Shown in pieces: positions 45,028 through 57,100 of a stretch of DNA of 64,000 nt; positions within the stretch are counted from its first letter, which is position 1, and the number at the start of each line of letters is the position of its first letter. A model generated the notes under the pieces. The model was not told the origin of the DNA and did no database searches. It worked only from the letters and a program-made list of their open reading frames with translations. The position numbers were made by a program, and so were the translations under genes. This DNA is from Sanguinoderma infundibulare (lineage: Eukaryota > Basidiomycota > Agaricomycetes > Polyporales > Polyporaceae): NCBI GenBank assembly GCA_032821775.1, contig JAVLRN010000011.1, forward strand, positions 558,001 to 622,000, in the 5' to 3' direction.

Positions 45028-46782
45028 TCAAGCCTGTGCACTCGGAGGGTCCCCCTGCGGCCTCTGACCATCGTCTGGCACTTCCTCCTCCGCGCGGTCA
45101 TCGTCCACCAGCCGGAACTCGATAGGTGCAGCAAGCGATTCTATGCCTCCTGCGAATCTCAGGGACCCATTGCCTTGCGCTCTAAGGGATGGCAGTGAGT
45201 TGTCGCCCGACTGCAGACCCTGTGTACTCCGGTTGGCTTCTTGGAGGTCAAGAAGGAAGTGTGATACTAGGATCGGGGTGAAACTGTAAGAGAAAGTCAG
45301 TGGAGTTCACAGCAAAGAGAGCGCTTTGACACAGGGACAGCATACGCATTTACGAATAGAGGGAAGTCACTTGATAGGGCGAAAGTCATGGAGATCTGAT
45401 TGTGAAAAATAAATGTGCATGATTCTGAGTACTTCAACACTCGGCCTTACCGAAAGAGCTCTGGAAAGTAAGATCAGGATGTTCAATGTCAACAATACAC
45501 TGTACATTCCAGACGGGTCATCAGAGACGCCCTGAACCCTTGTCGCTATCCGCAGCGGTCCTTGCTCACGTGAAGTAAACCATTCCTGTTTGTGACAATC
45601 AGTCAAAATTCCATATACCAGTGAGATGGCACTTACCATCATAAAGAATCACAGTTCTAAAGGACGTGGGTCTTCCGGGAAACCTTAAGGCGTCATGAAT
45701 GTCTGTCCTGGATACAGCGCGCCAGGTTACCAGGATGAGAATGGTATCACCGGCAATAGTACAGATCTCCTGCGTGATGGTGACTTCAAACAACTCGAGT
45801 AAATATGTGCTTCCGCTGAGGAATGATACGGTCAGACTTACGACTAGTAATGGTCGCTACGTTGAGTTGTTGTGGTTTTGCCAGTGTGCCCAGTAATGAC
45901 ACGCACCTGATGATGAGGTTCAATGGAGACGCATTACTAGCAAAGCATCCAAATCCAGGAATATATCCAGAGCCCAGCTTGAACCAATACTGAACCTGGT
46001 CGCAAACCTCATCAGCTTCTGGTCCTTGAGTGATTGGAATGGCCGCGGGCTCACCAAATTGACACCGACGAAGGAACCTCCAATGAGGAAGAGAACGAGA
46101 AATGCGACTCCCCGATTTTGGCTGAGCGCATATGCACGCAATGCAGAGAAAACTGCCAGAAAGGTTGGCCGTAAGTATCAGACTATTGCCCGGAATGTAG
46201 AGAACTCTACCTGCTGCGAGAAGGGTTGCAATCATATTGAGGGCAACGTTTACCCATGCGATAGGAGCTAGGCTGGTGATGATTCACTCCGTTAACACAT
46301 AGTTTGTGAAGTTGCGACGGGGAGACGGTTCGTACCACTGCAATATAGTCAGTGAAGCCTACTATGCTATCGGCGGTTGGAAATAACGAACCAGCTGGGC
46401 AGGCAACATCATTCCGAATACACCATATACAAACTCCAACAGCGTAATGTACCGATTGGAAAAATAGAGGCAAGCCGCCATGGTTGGTCGGCGGCCCCAG
46501 AATATCGCCACCTCTTTGGGAAGTGTGAGGAAATAGTCGTAAAATAGAAGGGCTGCTCGAAAGGCGGAACAAGTGGTCAACATATCCATTTCGGGTATTA
46601 CCAATTCGGGTATTACCGACGGCGAGCAACATACTTCTAGCTGCATAGACACAGCAATCTGAAACGAATCTTGTGGTGCAGAGTATCGGTAAGCAATATC
46701 CATGCAAATCACGTCAGAGAACTCACAGACTGCGTATAGTGGAGACAAAGGCCGCCGCTTCCGCACTTGTTGGAGAAGACAT
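45028..46782 (-). CDS. DUF6533 seven-helix membrane protein
   Basis: ATG at 46782 (MSSPTSAEAAAF). The family signature ALLFYDYFLTLPKEVAIFWG lies in the third exon, followed by RPTMAACLYFSNRYITLLEF. Later exons give NVALNMIATLLAA, VFSALRAYALSQNRGVAFLV, FEVTITQEICTIAGDTILIL, then VLLTLNILILL and the C-terminal FTPILVSHFLLDLQEANRST before TGA at 45028. At least six hydrophobic helices are visible, as expected for these basidiomycete plasma-membrane proteins of unknown function. About nine exons are needed. Between 45.92 and 46.08 kb two frames both look coding, so a small frameshift or missed intron is possible. One intron carries the direct repeat TTGGTAATACCCGAA. Confidence 0.7.
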
Positions 46783-47886
46783 AGTGATAGTGAAACTACA
46801 AACTTTGAGATCTGGAAGAGAATAGCCGACGTAGGTGAGGGAAATTTCCCAAGTATGCCGTCCAGGCTTTATACATGTCCAAGCCGCTGGAGACTATCAT
46901 CTAGTGATTGCCACCATCCGCTAAATGATCCACCTCAAAGCTTGGCTGTTCATCTACGCCACTGGTTCCACCCGCCTAAATCAACTGATAATACCATATA
47001 GCAAGGGCTACATTCATTGAAATGCCAAGGTATAGCACGCTATGTGGGCCCTAGGCTAGATTCGATGAGGGTTTAATCATAATCCACAACTACAATGCCC
47101 AAAGAAGGCAGACGTACGGTTGGTTTATATCAGCGAAATCAGACTGTGGTCATGCTTCGAATCACCGCCACAACGTTCAACGTCATCCTACTGCCCATCT
47201 GTCAATAGGGAGCACGCCATATCGGGTGAAGCACCGCCGTCATGTACGTTACTCGGGCCAGCTTGAGCGATACACCAGGGTAACCAAGACAGTCATCAGG
47301 AGAAGAGGTCTGAATACGGTAGAGCCGGACTTTGGATCGACTTCATCAGCAAGTGCATCCCGTGGCGAATCAAGATGGAAGTTTAGGCTGTGGGCTCCGA
47401 TGTCAAACGTACCCGCGTTAGCGACTTTCTTGACTAATAAACATAACAGGTTTGTGGTTTGTTGTCGATACTCCGCAATCACCTTGCAATCGTCATGAAG
47501 TAGATCATAGCCCAAACCCTCTACACAAGCGGCGCAGGGGCGCGCTCGTTATCGGAGATCAGATGTACATGGGACACGTCAACGATGCCTTTCATCAGCC
47601 GGCACACGCTTCGCGACGGTCGAGAAGGACTGCGTACCGGTCGAGATAGTATTACACTCGGGCGACCAGCCTCACGAACTTGAGGGAAGCTGAAGGCGGA
47701 TACGACCATGCAGGAGAGACGCGTGAAACGGAGATGCATACACTACAATTTGGCTCTACGTGGGAGGGAAAGGTTGACAGCATTCTGGTACTGGTTACAT
47801 CGTCAGACGGATGACTGCGAGCAAAACGTACAATTGGGGCTTCCTCTACTCGTTCATGGCTCTTCCAAGGCGCGTATTTGACTAGA
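46783..47886. other. Intergenic interval
   Basis: No gene recognised. Short frames on both strands (for example minus 47249-47515) have no family match. Confidence 0.45.
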
Positions 47887-49190
47887 TCAGCCAATCGACA
47901 AGGCGGTGTCGACGATATCTCCAACGTTCGCGGCGGAGGACACGGCCCCAGAGCCGCCGAGGCGGGAAGAGCAGATGATGTCCTTGAGGACCTGCGCGAT
48001 GAGGCCGTGCTGTGCTTCGGACACGATCTTGTCGCTATACACGAGGACTGGTCATACGAAGGGTCGATAGGGATGCTGGACTGACGTGGCCTTCACCGCC
48101 TTCGACAGGGCGCTCTGATCATGCGGCTTCTGCATGATGACGGCCTTTGCGTCGATGAGGACAGGAACTGGTGGAAGCGTGCTGGGTACAGAGGATTGCG
48201 CCTTTGTCAGCATGTGCCCGGTTCTGCGACCACACGTTAGCATCTCGCCCATAACAATATCTATCCCGTGAGGGATGCTTACCGAGATGACGGCGCTCTG
48301 GCTCAGAGCGTTCACCCAGTACTTGTTCCACAATAGCCCAAGGAGCTCAGAATCCAGTGACGACTTGAAGATCTGCACCTCAAGGAGGTAGTACTAGTTC
48401 GCATAGATCCTCGATCTTGTTGAGCGGGGTGCTCTGGCACTCGCTGCTCGCCGTGTCCGCGGGGGTATAGTGCTCGGGGTGCGTCTGGAAGGCGCCGATG
48501 TCGACCTTTCCGGCGGAGATCGTGCGGTTCGGGTCGATGACGACGGCAACGAAGGGGTCCTGGAACTTCTGGTTCTGCATCTGCGTGTTCACATCGATAC
48601 CGGAGAGCCAGCAGCCGTAGCCAGGGCGGGAGTGGTACCAGCCAATTGCGTTCTCTAGGCGAGATACCTGAAGAGATAGCGAAGGCGGGTGTTAGGCCGA
48701 GGAACACGAGAAGAAAATGAGAGACGTACCCGGTCACTGCCCTGGACGTACTGGACCATGTACTCGTTTGCCTCGTTCTGCGTGTTCACTCGCGTCTCGA
48801 TTCCTTGGACGGGAAGTGCGAAGGAGTCGATCACTACTAGTGACCGCCCGACGACCTTTCCCTGCATGACCCCCATGATTTCGTATGGTACACCTGAACG
48901 CGCATGGATGGCCTGGACAATGAAAGAGGTGAGCAAACCAACTGTGGCGCAACGAGAACAGCGTGCGTACCATCTTGATCAATGCGACTGCAGAGATCCT
49001 GCACACCTGGAAGTGTCGTGGACTAGCAGAAGTCAGTCCTTCAGCATCTCATCCTGCCAGAGCAAAGACGTAGAGTCGGGCGGGGTTGTATGAGGGTGGC
49101 GGAACTCACTCGCGGGCCCATGGCTTCTCGTTGTTTATCCTCCTGTTCTCCACGGGGTCATATTCGAAGATCTCGTCCTGCGCGCTGAGA
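47887..49190 (-). pseudogene. csn5: CSN5 (COP9 signalosome subunit 5) copy, probably inactive
   Basis: Minus-strand exons match CSN5 end to end: [53 protein letters not shown], the JAMM region, [39 protein letters not shown] and KIVSEAQHGLIAQVLKD. Two lesions are seen. The JAMM motif reads [15 protein letters not shown]: the second metal-binding His of H-x-H is Arg (codon CGC at 48627-48629). After NKIED (about 48400) roughly four codons are lost and the frame shifts, giving a TGA nine codons on; the continuing YYLLEV runs in another frame. The glutamate of YEIMG and the aspartate of SGID remain. CSN5 normally removes NEDD8 from cullins. The N-terminal start exon was not found. An intact CSN5 is presumably elsewhere. 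Confidence 0.72.
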
Positions 49191-50090
49191 CATGCCACTC
49201 CTCGAGCTGCTCGGCGGCGCGGACGCGCACGAGTGCCTGCGGCGGTTCCCGGGCCTGCGGGGCGTGCACCTGCAGGCGCAGGAGTCGGTCACGAGCGTGC
49301 CGGGGGTGCAGCTGTGGTCGACGAGCTGCATGAGCATGGGATCCGACGAGGATGAGGCGAAGGCGTGCCCGGAGGACTGCCCGCTGCCGAGGCCGAAGAG
49401 GGCGGTCTGCGTGATGCAGATGGGCGCGGACCGGCAGACGGTCCGGATGGTCCGTACGACGGATTATTGAAGGCCGACCACCAACAGTCACCGGGTTTGC
49501 CGAGCTACTGCACGATCAATGCTTTGACGAGTTAGGTTGGCTATTCTGTGTTGGCCGTTCTCTGTGCGCGGTGCGGTGTACACGGTGCACACATCGCGCG
49601 TTATATCCTCGTCCACCATTCCTTCCACAGTATATTACTATTACTGGACCGTACAGACATACAGGCCCCTCTACCTGCTACATCATCGACTTGGATTAAT
49701 AGAAATACATACGTTCGTCGCCATGGACATGGACATCGACGGGTATCTTGGTATGACGCGACCGCGCGGCGGGCTCGGATGGGTCGATGAAGGGATATAA
49801 TCCATTAATCTAGGCCTGTGCATCAAGCACGGTCAATACCGTTACGATAACGCTACAAATAAAGACAGGTGGGGTCAAGGACGGACATGAGAAATGATAG
49901 GACATGTTGTATGGATACAATACGGTGCGCCACCGTGAGTGGTGGCGAGGTCGTGGTCATCGGCGTCATGATGAAATGGGAATAGAGGAAGCATGCATGA
50001 ACCCCGAACGTGCAGGGATAAAGGAGGAGAAAACGGGAGCGTTGGGAGGGAGAGAGAAAGGGGAAGAAGGCAAGGGGAAGGTTGCAGCGA
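49191..50090. other. Interval with one unassigned plus-strand frame
   Basis: A plus-strand open frame (49192-49470, 92 codons, MPLLELLGGADAHECLRRFP) has coding-like composition but no recognised domain and no clear partner exons. The rest holds nothing recognisable. The missing CSN5 start exon could overlap this stretch on the minus strand. Confidence 0.3.
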
Positions 50091-51600
50091 TCAGCAACTG
50101 ACCTCTTCGATCCCGATCGCGTCTGAGATCGCGTCGAGGAGGGTGTCCTTGTAGTCCCCGGCGGCCTCCCACATGGCGAAGCCGAGGAGGCCCTGGGCGT
50201 TGATGAACTTGCCCTTGGCGGCGAACGAGGTCGCATCATCATACGAGACCATGACCTGCGTGCTCGGGTTGTAGACGTAGGGCGTCTGGGAGCAGTTGTC
50301 GAACCGGTAGTCGATCCCGTTGGCGGCGGTGCCGCTGGTGGTGAGGAAGCCGCTGGAGACGAGGCCCTGGAAGTTGAAGATGCCCGAGTAGCCGGCGGGG
50401 GTGATGGTCCCGCACTCGTTGGACTCGGGCGAGTAGGCGTCCCAGGAGTCGCCCTGGGGCTGGGTGTTCTTGTCGAAGGCGGGGTAGGCGACGAGGTCGG
50501 AGCCGGAGAGCGCGGTGGCCTTTGGGACGGAGAAGGAGTGGCCGTAGGCGGCGACGCCAAGGACGAGCTGCTTGGCGGGGAAGCCGGCGGCGGTCCAGGC
50601 GGCGACGGCGGAGGTGGCGGAGCCGTCCTTGTCGGCGGCGGGGGCGCAGGAGTCGTCGAGAGGCGCGTTGGGGCCGACGGCGGTGGACCAGCGCCCCCAG
50701 ACGTCATAGTTCATGACGGCGACCCAGTCGAGGACGGTAGCGAAGGCAGAGACGTCGGACATGGGGCTGCCGTCGGGGCCGGCGAAGGGGGTGATGCCGG
50801 CGGCGGCGGTGAGGGTGAAGTTCTTGGGGACTTGGGCGCGGAGTTCTTGGAGGAAGGAGAGGAAGTTCTGGCTGTCTGCCGAGTTGAGGATGTTGCAGCC
50901 CGCGCCTTGCTTGTTGGGGTACTCCCAGCTGCGGAGCGCGGATTAGCGATTCGCGCGAGGTGCAAGGACGGTAGGCAGGTGAGACGGGACTCACTCAAAG
51001 TCGAGACCGTCCAGGTCGTACTTGTCGATGAGGCCGGTCATGGTTTTGACGAATGCGGTGCGGTTCGCATCGGTGGCGACTGCTGAAGAAAAGTACGTTG
51101 AGCCGGTCCAGCCTCCGATGGTGAGCATCGCCTTGACGCCCTGTTGAAACTGGTCAGAGGGACAGAATTGAAGGAAATGAGAAATGAGGCTGACATTCTG
51201 GTGCGCAAGGGAAACGAAGCGAGGAAGGAGCTCCTCGTCCGAGTCTGCCAAGGATACAGAGTTGACATCTGGCGTCGTGACGCTGTGCTCTGAGGTCAGG
51301 CTCGGCAAAAGGCGAGTGGGATGGCAAGACTGACGCGAAGGCGTAAGTGGCGGCAGAGTACTTGGACCAGGTGAGGTTCTCCGGAGGGAACAGGGTGCCG
51401 TGCCATCCTGCATACCAGGTCGTGGCGACAACGGCGTCCCCGAGAGAGCTGTTGCGGCCAGAGGCCGCGCCCGTTGCAGCTACAGAGGATGCTGCGGGTG
51501 CTGGTGCTGAGGTCGTGGCCCGGTGGGGCTTCAAGGAGCACATGGGCGCAGCCCAGACGGCAGAGAGTGGGAGCGCAGCAAGAAGGGACAGAAAGATCAT
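50091..51600 (-). CDS. GH18 chitinase, secreted (448 aa)
   Basis: Exons 51335-51600, 51195-51282, 50995-51149 and 50091-50928 join in frame to 448 residues. A signal peptide MIFLSLLAALPLSAVWA opens the protein, followed by a Ser/Ala/Thr-rich linker. The GH18 barrel shows AMLTIGGWTGSTYF and the catalytic DGLDFDWE (D-x-x-D-x-D-x-E), whose last Asp-Trp-Glu is formed across the final splice. Also present are WVAVMNYDVWG, LVLGVAAYGHSF and LLGFAMWEAAGDYKD. All GH18 catalytic positions are intact. It would hydrolyse chitin in the wall or environment, using substrate-assisted catalysis (family knowledge). No chitin-binding module or GPI signal is visible. A TATA box lies about 90 bp upstream. Confidence 0.92.
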
Positions 51601-51689
51601 GGCGGTGTATGGGAGGGATCGGGAGGGTGAAGGAGAGACGGCGCACAAGGCGAAGGAGATGAGGGCCGAGTTGTGTTTGGGGCCTAACC

Positions 51690-51698
51690 TATATATAT
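51690..51698 (-). promoter_or_regulatory. TATA box of the chitinase gene
   Basis: TATATATA lies about 90 bp upstream of the ATG at 51600 on the minus strand. Confidence 0.6.
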
Positions 51699-52163
51699 GT
51701 CAATCCGGCCTGGATTGGGTACCAGAGCCTGCCGCTTCGCTATTGACGGAGATGGGCCGCGTGCTGATTGTGCGCGGGGGGCACCCAGTCCAGTCGAGTG
51801 CTCCGTGGAAGCTGATCTGAATCCTGCAAGTACCCACACCTACCCACACGCGCTGGGACACAATGAGCGCGGTAACGGCCTTGTCCGTCATCCCACAATT
51901 GTAACTAAGCTCTCAAAAGGCACAAATTTACCTCCGAAGCTGTGCTGTGTGCAGGTACGCCGGTCACTTATCTCTGCCAGGACCCTCGAGGACCTGAGGG
52001 AGCAAGGGGGCGGTGTGCCGGTCGCCTTCACATTTATTTGTCGCGAGCAAAAATGAGAAAAGGGACTGCACGGCCGGGAGTCGAACGGTGATGCAATCAG
52101 GAGGCGGAGAGGCCGCGCGCTTGGAGCTCGAGGCTCTGTGCTTCACCACCGACGACGCCGACG
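51699..52163. other. Divergent promoter region, chitinase / eIF4E-like
   Basis: Intergenic DNA between divergent genes. Nothing firm beyond the chitinase TATA box. A tRNA-like B-box near 52075-52095 (minus) was examined and rejected. Confidence 0.45.
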
Positions 52164-53697
52164 ATGTCAACGCCCCCGCCCCCCGCGACGACGACCCAGG
52201 ATGCGTCCGCCAAGGCAGAGCGGCCCTCTGCTGCCCCCCGCATGCCATCCCTGAACCAGCTCGCCGCGCGCATTAACCTCAATGCCCCCACTCCCGCGAC
52301 TGTAGGCAACCGTCCTCGCCTCGCCGCCTCGCTCCTCCGCACGAGCTCCCAGAGCTCTACCCCCTCATCTACCGCCTCTTCCACCACCACTAATTCCATG
52401 GCCGTCCAGTTTCCCATCTCGCGTTCCGATTCCCCAGACGCACTTTCCGTCTCCCCGCCACACAGCAATGGCAGCACCCCTCAAGGTGAGCCCGGCGAGC
52501 CGCTCACGACGGAGAGGGTCGAAAAGCTCAACCAGGCCACGGCCGACGACAAGAAGCCGACCATGAGGCAGAAGATGCCCATCGGCTACAAGAACATCCC
52601 CTCCCTCGATGCCATCACCATCCACCTCTCCAAGGCGAGGACGCTCAGTGTCGACGGCACCGCGAGGCCCCCAGAGGCGGAGACCATCGAGGACCCAAAG
52701 ACGCCTGGGCTCATGATCAAGGCTCCAGAGCACCCTCTCGAGCACCCATGGTACGCCCCCCATCATTCTTGTCCTTGTCCCCTTGTTCTATCCCCCGCTG
52801 AGACGCCCTCGCGACCGCAAGGACAATATACCACGACACCAAGACAAAGGTGCCCTTCACTCCCGGGACCGCGACAACCGTGGCCTCGGATGGTCCCCCC
52901 AACTCCGCCGCGCCCCACTACATGGCACCCGAGTCGGACGAGTACGAGGCCGGGCTGACCGTCATCGGCGAGTTCGACACCGTCCAGTCCTTCTGCCGCT
53001 ACTTCAACTGGCTCAAGCCGCCCTCCAAGCTCGAGCGCAACTCCAACTACCACCTCTTCAAGTCCGGCATCAAGCCCATGTGGGAGGACGAGGCCAACGC
53101 CGGCGGCGGCAAGTGGGTCCTCACCATGAAGAACAACCCCCAGCTCCTCGACCGCTGCTGGTCCTGGCTCGCCATGGCCCTCGTCGGCGAGGACCTCGAC
53201 GAGGGCGACGAGATCTGCGGCGCCGTCGTCTCCCTCCGCTCCAAGGTCGACCGCATCCAGCTCTGGACGCGCTCAAAGGAGGACGTCGAGAAGATCAACG
53301 GCATCGCACGCAAGATGGTCAAGCTCCTCGACGTCTCCGACGCAGACGGCATCGGTCTCGAGTTCCAGGTGCGTTGTCTTTCTTCTCCAACTCGCGATCC
53401 CTCCCCCCTCCTCTCCCCCCCTCTGCCTCCGCCTGCCGAGCGTGAACTCAACGAAGCGTGCAGTACAACAACGACGACCGCCCAGTCCCCAACAAGTTCC
53501 TCACCATCCAGGCGATCCCCCAGTCGTCTTACCGCACGTCCTTCCACGGCAAGCCGCCAGGTTTCAACGTCCCCAGCCCCGTCTCAGCACCCGGCGAGGG
53601 TCCCCAGATCGGCGGCGGCCCTGGCGGTGCGTTCGCCGGATTCGGTGTCGGTGGCGGCGGCGTCCTTGGCTCCGGCTGGCGCGGGAAGCGGCCATAG
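52164..53697 (+). CDS. eIF4E family protein, class II (4EHP-like), 455 aa
   Basis: Exons 52164-52750, 52822-53368 and 53464-53697 join in frame to 455 residues. The first ~190 residues are a Ser/Thr/Pro-rich extension; the cap-binding fold starts at EHPWTIYHDTKTK (Trp made across the splice). Core motifs are GEFDTVQSFCRYFNWLKPPS, HLFKSGIKPMWEDEANAGGG, KWVLTMKNN and GDEICGAVVSLRSKVDRIQL. The Trp of PMWEDE is kept. At the position of the other cap-stacking Trp (human Trp56) there is Tyr (EYEAGLTVIG), as in 4EHP, and the FW of other family members is FC. Family knowledge: class II eIF4E binds cap weakly and usually represses translation. The C-terminal tail is Gly-rich. It is divergent from the chitinase gene. 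Confidence 0.85.
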
Positions 53698-54105
53698 ATC
53701 GCGGGCACTCCGCGCAGCGCGCGCGCAGTTTGAGTTTGAGGGAAGGGAGCTTCACACATGGGCCACCAGCGGGCATGTTGTACGTTTTGATTTGTACGAG
53801 CGCAGTTCCACGCACGACGTCGATTTTGATTGTCGAAGAGGAGGAAAGGGAAAAAGAAGAAGCACACGTTGGAATCGAATCTCGGACTCGACTCGACTCG
53901 CACGCACGCATGCACTGTAGCCATCTTGTTCCACGTTCTTGCTGCCAGGTTCCCGAGGTACATACATATTTATTAGACTGTAATGTAGCAGCGATACAAC
54001 ACTCCGAATCCGCAATCGAACGTGACGAGCTCTCTTCTGGTGGGCGTGGGCATGTACAAGGGAAATCTAAGGTATATAAAACTCGCGATGGTGACGAAGC
54101 AAATG
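53698..54105. other. Convergent intergenic gap
   Basis: 3' ends of the eIF4E-like and SIN3 genes face each other. A CGACTCGACTCG microsatellite-like stretch lies near 53890. Nothing else seen. Confidence 0.5.
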
Positions 54106-57100
54106 TCATGAAGATGACGGGAGGGGAGGGGCGTCGGTCGGCAGAGGTGGCTGCTCTACGGCAGCTGATTCCGACGATGTTAGCGGAGGTGGGGCGGCCT
54201 CCGACGGCAAGGGAGGCGCTGCTGCTACAGACTGCGTTGGGGGCGCAGGTGCAGGAGGCGTTACTGGTAGGGGCGCGGTTGCTGTGGCAGATGGTGCTGG
54301 GGATGCTTTCCGTGACGGCGCGGATGGTCGAGGAGCTGGCTCAGGTTCAGGAAGCGCGGATGTAGACTGCGGTCCTGGCTCGGGCGCAGATGATGAACCT
54401 GGCACGGCTGATGGAGGATGCTCAGCGGCAGACGCGGAAGGTCCTGGTGCGGGAACGGATGACAATACTGGCAAGCGATTCGAAGCTCCAGACATAGAAG
54501 GAGGAGGTGGAGATGAAGCAGACATCACGACGGGCCTTTCTGTGGGCTTAGACGGTGACACAAGTGGAGGAGAGACTGGCCGAGGGGTAGCTGAAGAACG
54601 AGGGGGCGTAGGTGCAGATGCGGGAGCAGCGGTAGCGAAAGGACCCGGCGGTGGCACATGTAGTGAGCTAGGACCAGGTGCAGACGCGGCGGGGCCGGGA
54701 GAGGACACTCGTTTGGCCAGTGCATCTGAGGCCGACGAGCGTGGATGTTCTACCTCTCTGTCTTTTCCGGCATCTGGGACTGGAGGTTCTGATGCAGGAG
54801 TGACGTCGACCATCGCGACATCCTCAAGGTCAGGGTCTGGCGTAGGACCAACTACCGCTACAGCCGTCGCAACCTCCACCGGGTCATCTTGCGGGACCGT
54901 GTGCACCGTAACATCGGCCTCCTTGTCCTTCTCCCGCGCGACCTCCATCTCGACATCCTTCGTAGCAGGAGGGTGTCCTGGCTGAGCCGGAGACTCAGCC
55001 GATGATTCCCTCGGGGCTGGTGGCTTCGATGCCACCTCCGTGGTCGCGCTTTGAGGCTCGTCCTTGACGTACTTGCTGGCGTAGTCATCGAGCCACTTCT
55101 TCCGCTTCTCGTTCCGCGATTCGACCGCCTTGCGCGCGTCGGCGCGCTCCTTGCGAGAAGAGAGGCGGAACATGATGTCCTCGGAGTGGGAGACAAAGAA
55201 AAGGCGGTAGGTGCGCACGCAGACCTTGATCTGCAGACCACCACGGGCGATGATGTCAGGCATTGCACCTGAGGGTGCGGGCACCTTCGTCCTGCGCAAG
55301 CCAGCCAGAGTCAGCTTCACCATGAGTCGCAAGTGGATGTGGTGGCGCTCACCGAAGGAGGAACGGTCGCCGAATCGTGGACGATGTTGGGACGCCTGCA
55401 GTATAATGGTGCTAACGAATTCAAGATCAGCGAAATGTCTCACATCCAGGAACTGTACCAGACGTACCGAAACGAAGGATTCAATGTACGCTTGCCAGCG
55501 CCCGGTCATGACTTCCGAGTCGTCATAGCTCACGTCGTCCTTGCCAATCAGCTGGACGGTCATCGTCTTCGGCTCCGGAAGCTGGATTGTACGGAGTTGG
55601 TCAACCGTCCAGATCTGAGTCAGACAGCGGACGTACCCAATCGATACGGAACAAGTTCTCGTCGGGCCCAACAACACGCTCCGCATTTCGACGACAGTTG
55701 ATGAGATCTTGAGTCGTTGGCAAAGTGATCTCCCTCTCGCGCCGCAGAAACTCATACAAGTCCTGACTCCTTGGATCCGACAGGACGGTTTGCACCTGCT
55801 TGATGAGAGCCCCAACGACCTTGTCCACGGTGAATAACTTGAACGCGTGCTGTGTCGCGAGTCAGGAAGGAGTCCATCGGGAGCGGAATCAGAAGACATA
55901 CCTTCAACCCAAACATGTACCGCATCATTTCCTCAAACGCAGGCTGCTCGAGCTCGTTGTCAAAGAGCTTCTCGCACGACTCTAGCATCAGCTCGTAGTA
56001 ATGAGATGACTGGTCAAGCCTGTTGCCCAGCTTCGCGAGGTCAGCCTGCATCGTCGACCTGATCGATGAAGGATTGGGCTCGAAGGGGTCATTGCTGCGG
56101 TCTGCCATCTCCTTCGCGAGGTTCCTGAACAGGTGTAAGCGCGAGTACAGCATCTAGTTCGTAGTGAGTAAATGAAGAAGGATAAAGGCGCAAGCAAATA
56201 TACCTCAAAAAGTCGCAATAAAATGTAGAACGCCGGGTTCGTATAGAACGTCCCTCGTCGACGAGACGTCGACTTGTCGTTCCGGCCGAAGCCGTTCTCC
56301 GCTCTAGCCCCATCGCCGTCCACCTGCATGGCCTCAGGCAAGGCTGGAGAGGCGAACCTCGAAGGCGTCGGAGACGCTACTTCCTGCGCACGAGTTCGTC
56401 TTGACGACTTTGCCTGCTCGCTCTTCAACAGCCGCTTGCGCAAGTCGCCTGAGCCGTTGGCATTGCCACCCTTCTTGTTGTTCCTCGACCGCGACGACGA
56501 AGCGTTGCCGTTCACGCCGCCCATCTCCACGTCTTCGCCGAGAGCCTCGACCTCGAGGTCGCTGTCGACAGACTCGTGGTGAGGAACGAATGCTGCATTG
56601 AAGACAACAGGGTCGATCATGAAGAACAGTGGGACGAAGGACCGCATGAACGTCTCGATCTTCCGTCTATCCGGGTGCGAGATCTGGCCCTGCGTCCGGT
56701 CCAAAAACGACAACGCCAGCTTGAGCGTATCCTGCATGACCGATGCGTCCTCGACAACGAACTCGAGCTGATGCCGTGGCTTCGTACGCGCAAATAGCGG
56801 GTCGATAAGCGACGCCCGCCTCACGCGCTGCTCGTCGCGCGCGGCCTCGATCTGCGTGACGAACGCCTTCTGCGTGATCGCCTTCTTGTCCGCGGCCTTG
56901 AACGTCACCGACTGGTGGTCGAGCGACTTGTGGTAGTTGCGTGCGTCGACCTCGCGCCAGACCTTGTCCCACTCCCTCTGCGCGCGCTTCCACTCGTCAT
57001 GCTTCTGCTTCAGGCGCATCAGCACGACAGGGATTGCCGTCGCGGGAACCTCCTGCATCGCGCCCCACACCTCGATCCCGAGGTCGCGACCGTAGATCTT

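Noticed and set aside
49135..49491. Arg-rich minus-strand frame as the CSN5 N-terminus
   Set aside because: Its composition is that of an antisense frame and it does not match the CSN5 start. The plus-strand frame is more coding-like but unassigned.
52070..52150. Possible tRNA on the minus strand (GTTCGACTCC B box, TTTT nearby)
   Set aside because: The T-stem does not pair (CACCG against CCCGG), the anticodon arm cannot be drawn and no A box fits. It probably reflects chance GC-rich sequence in the promoter between divergent genes.
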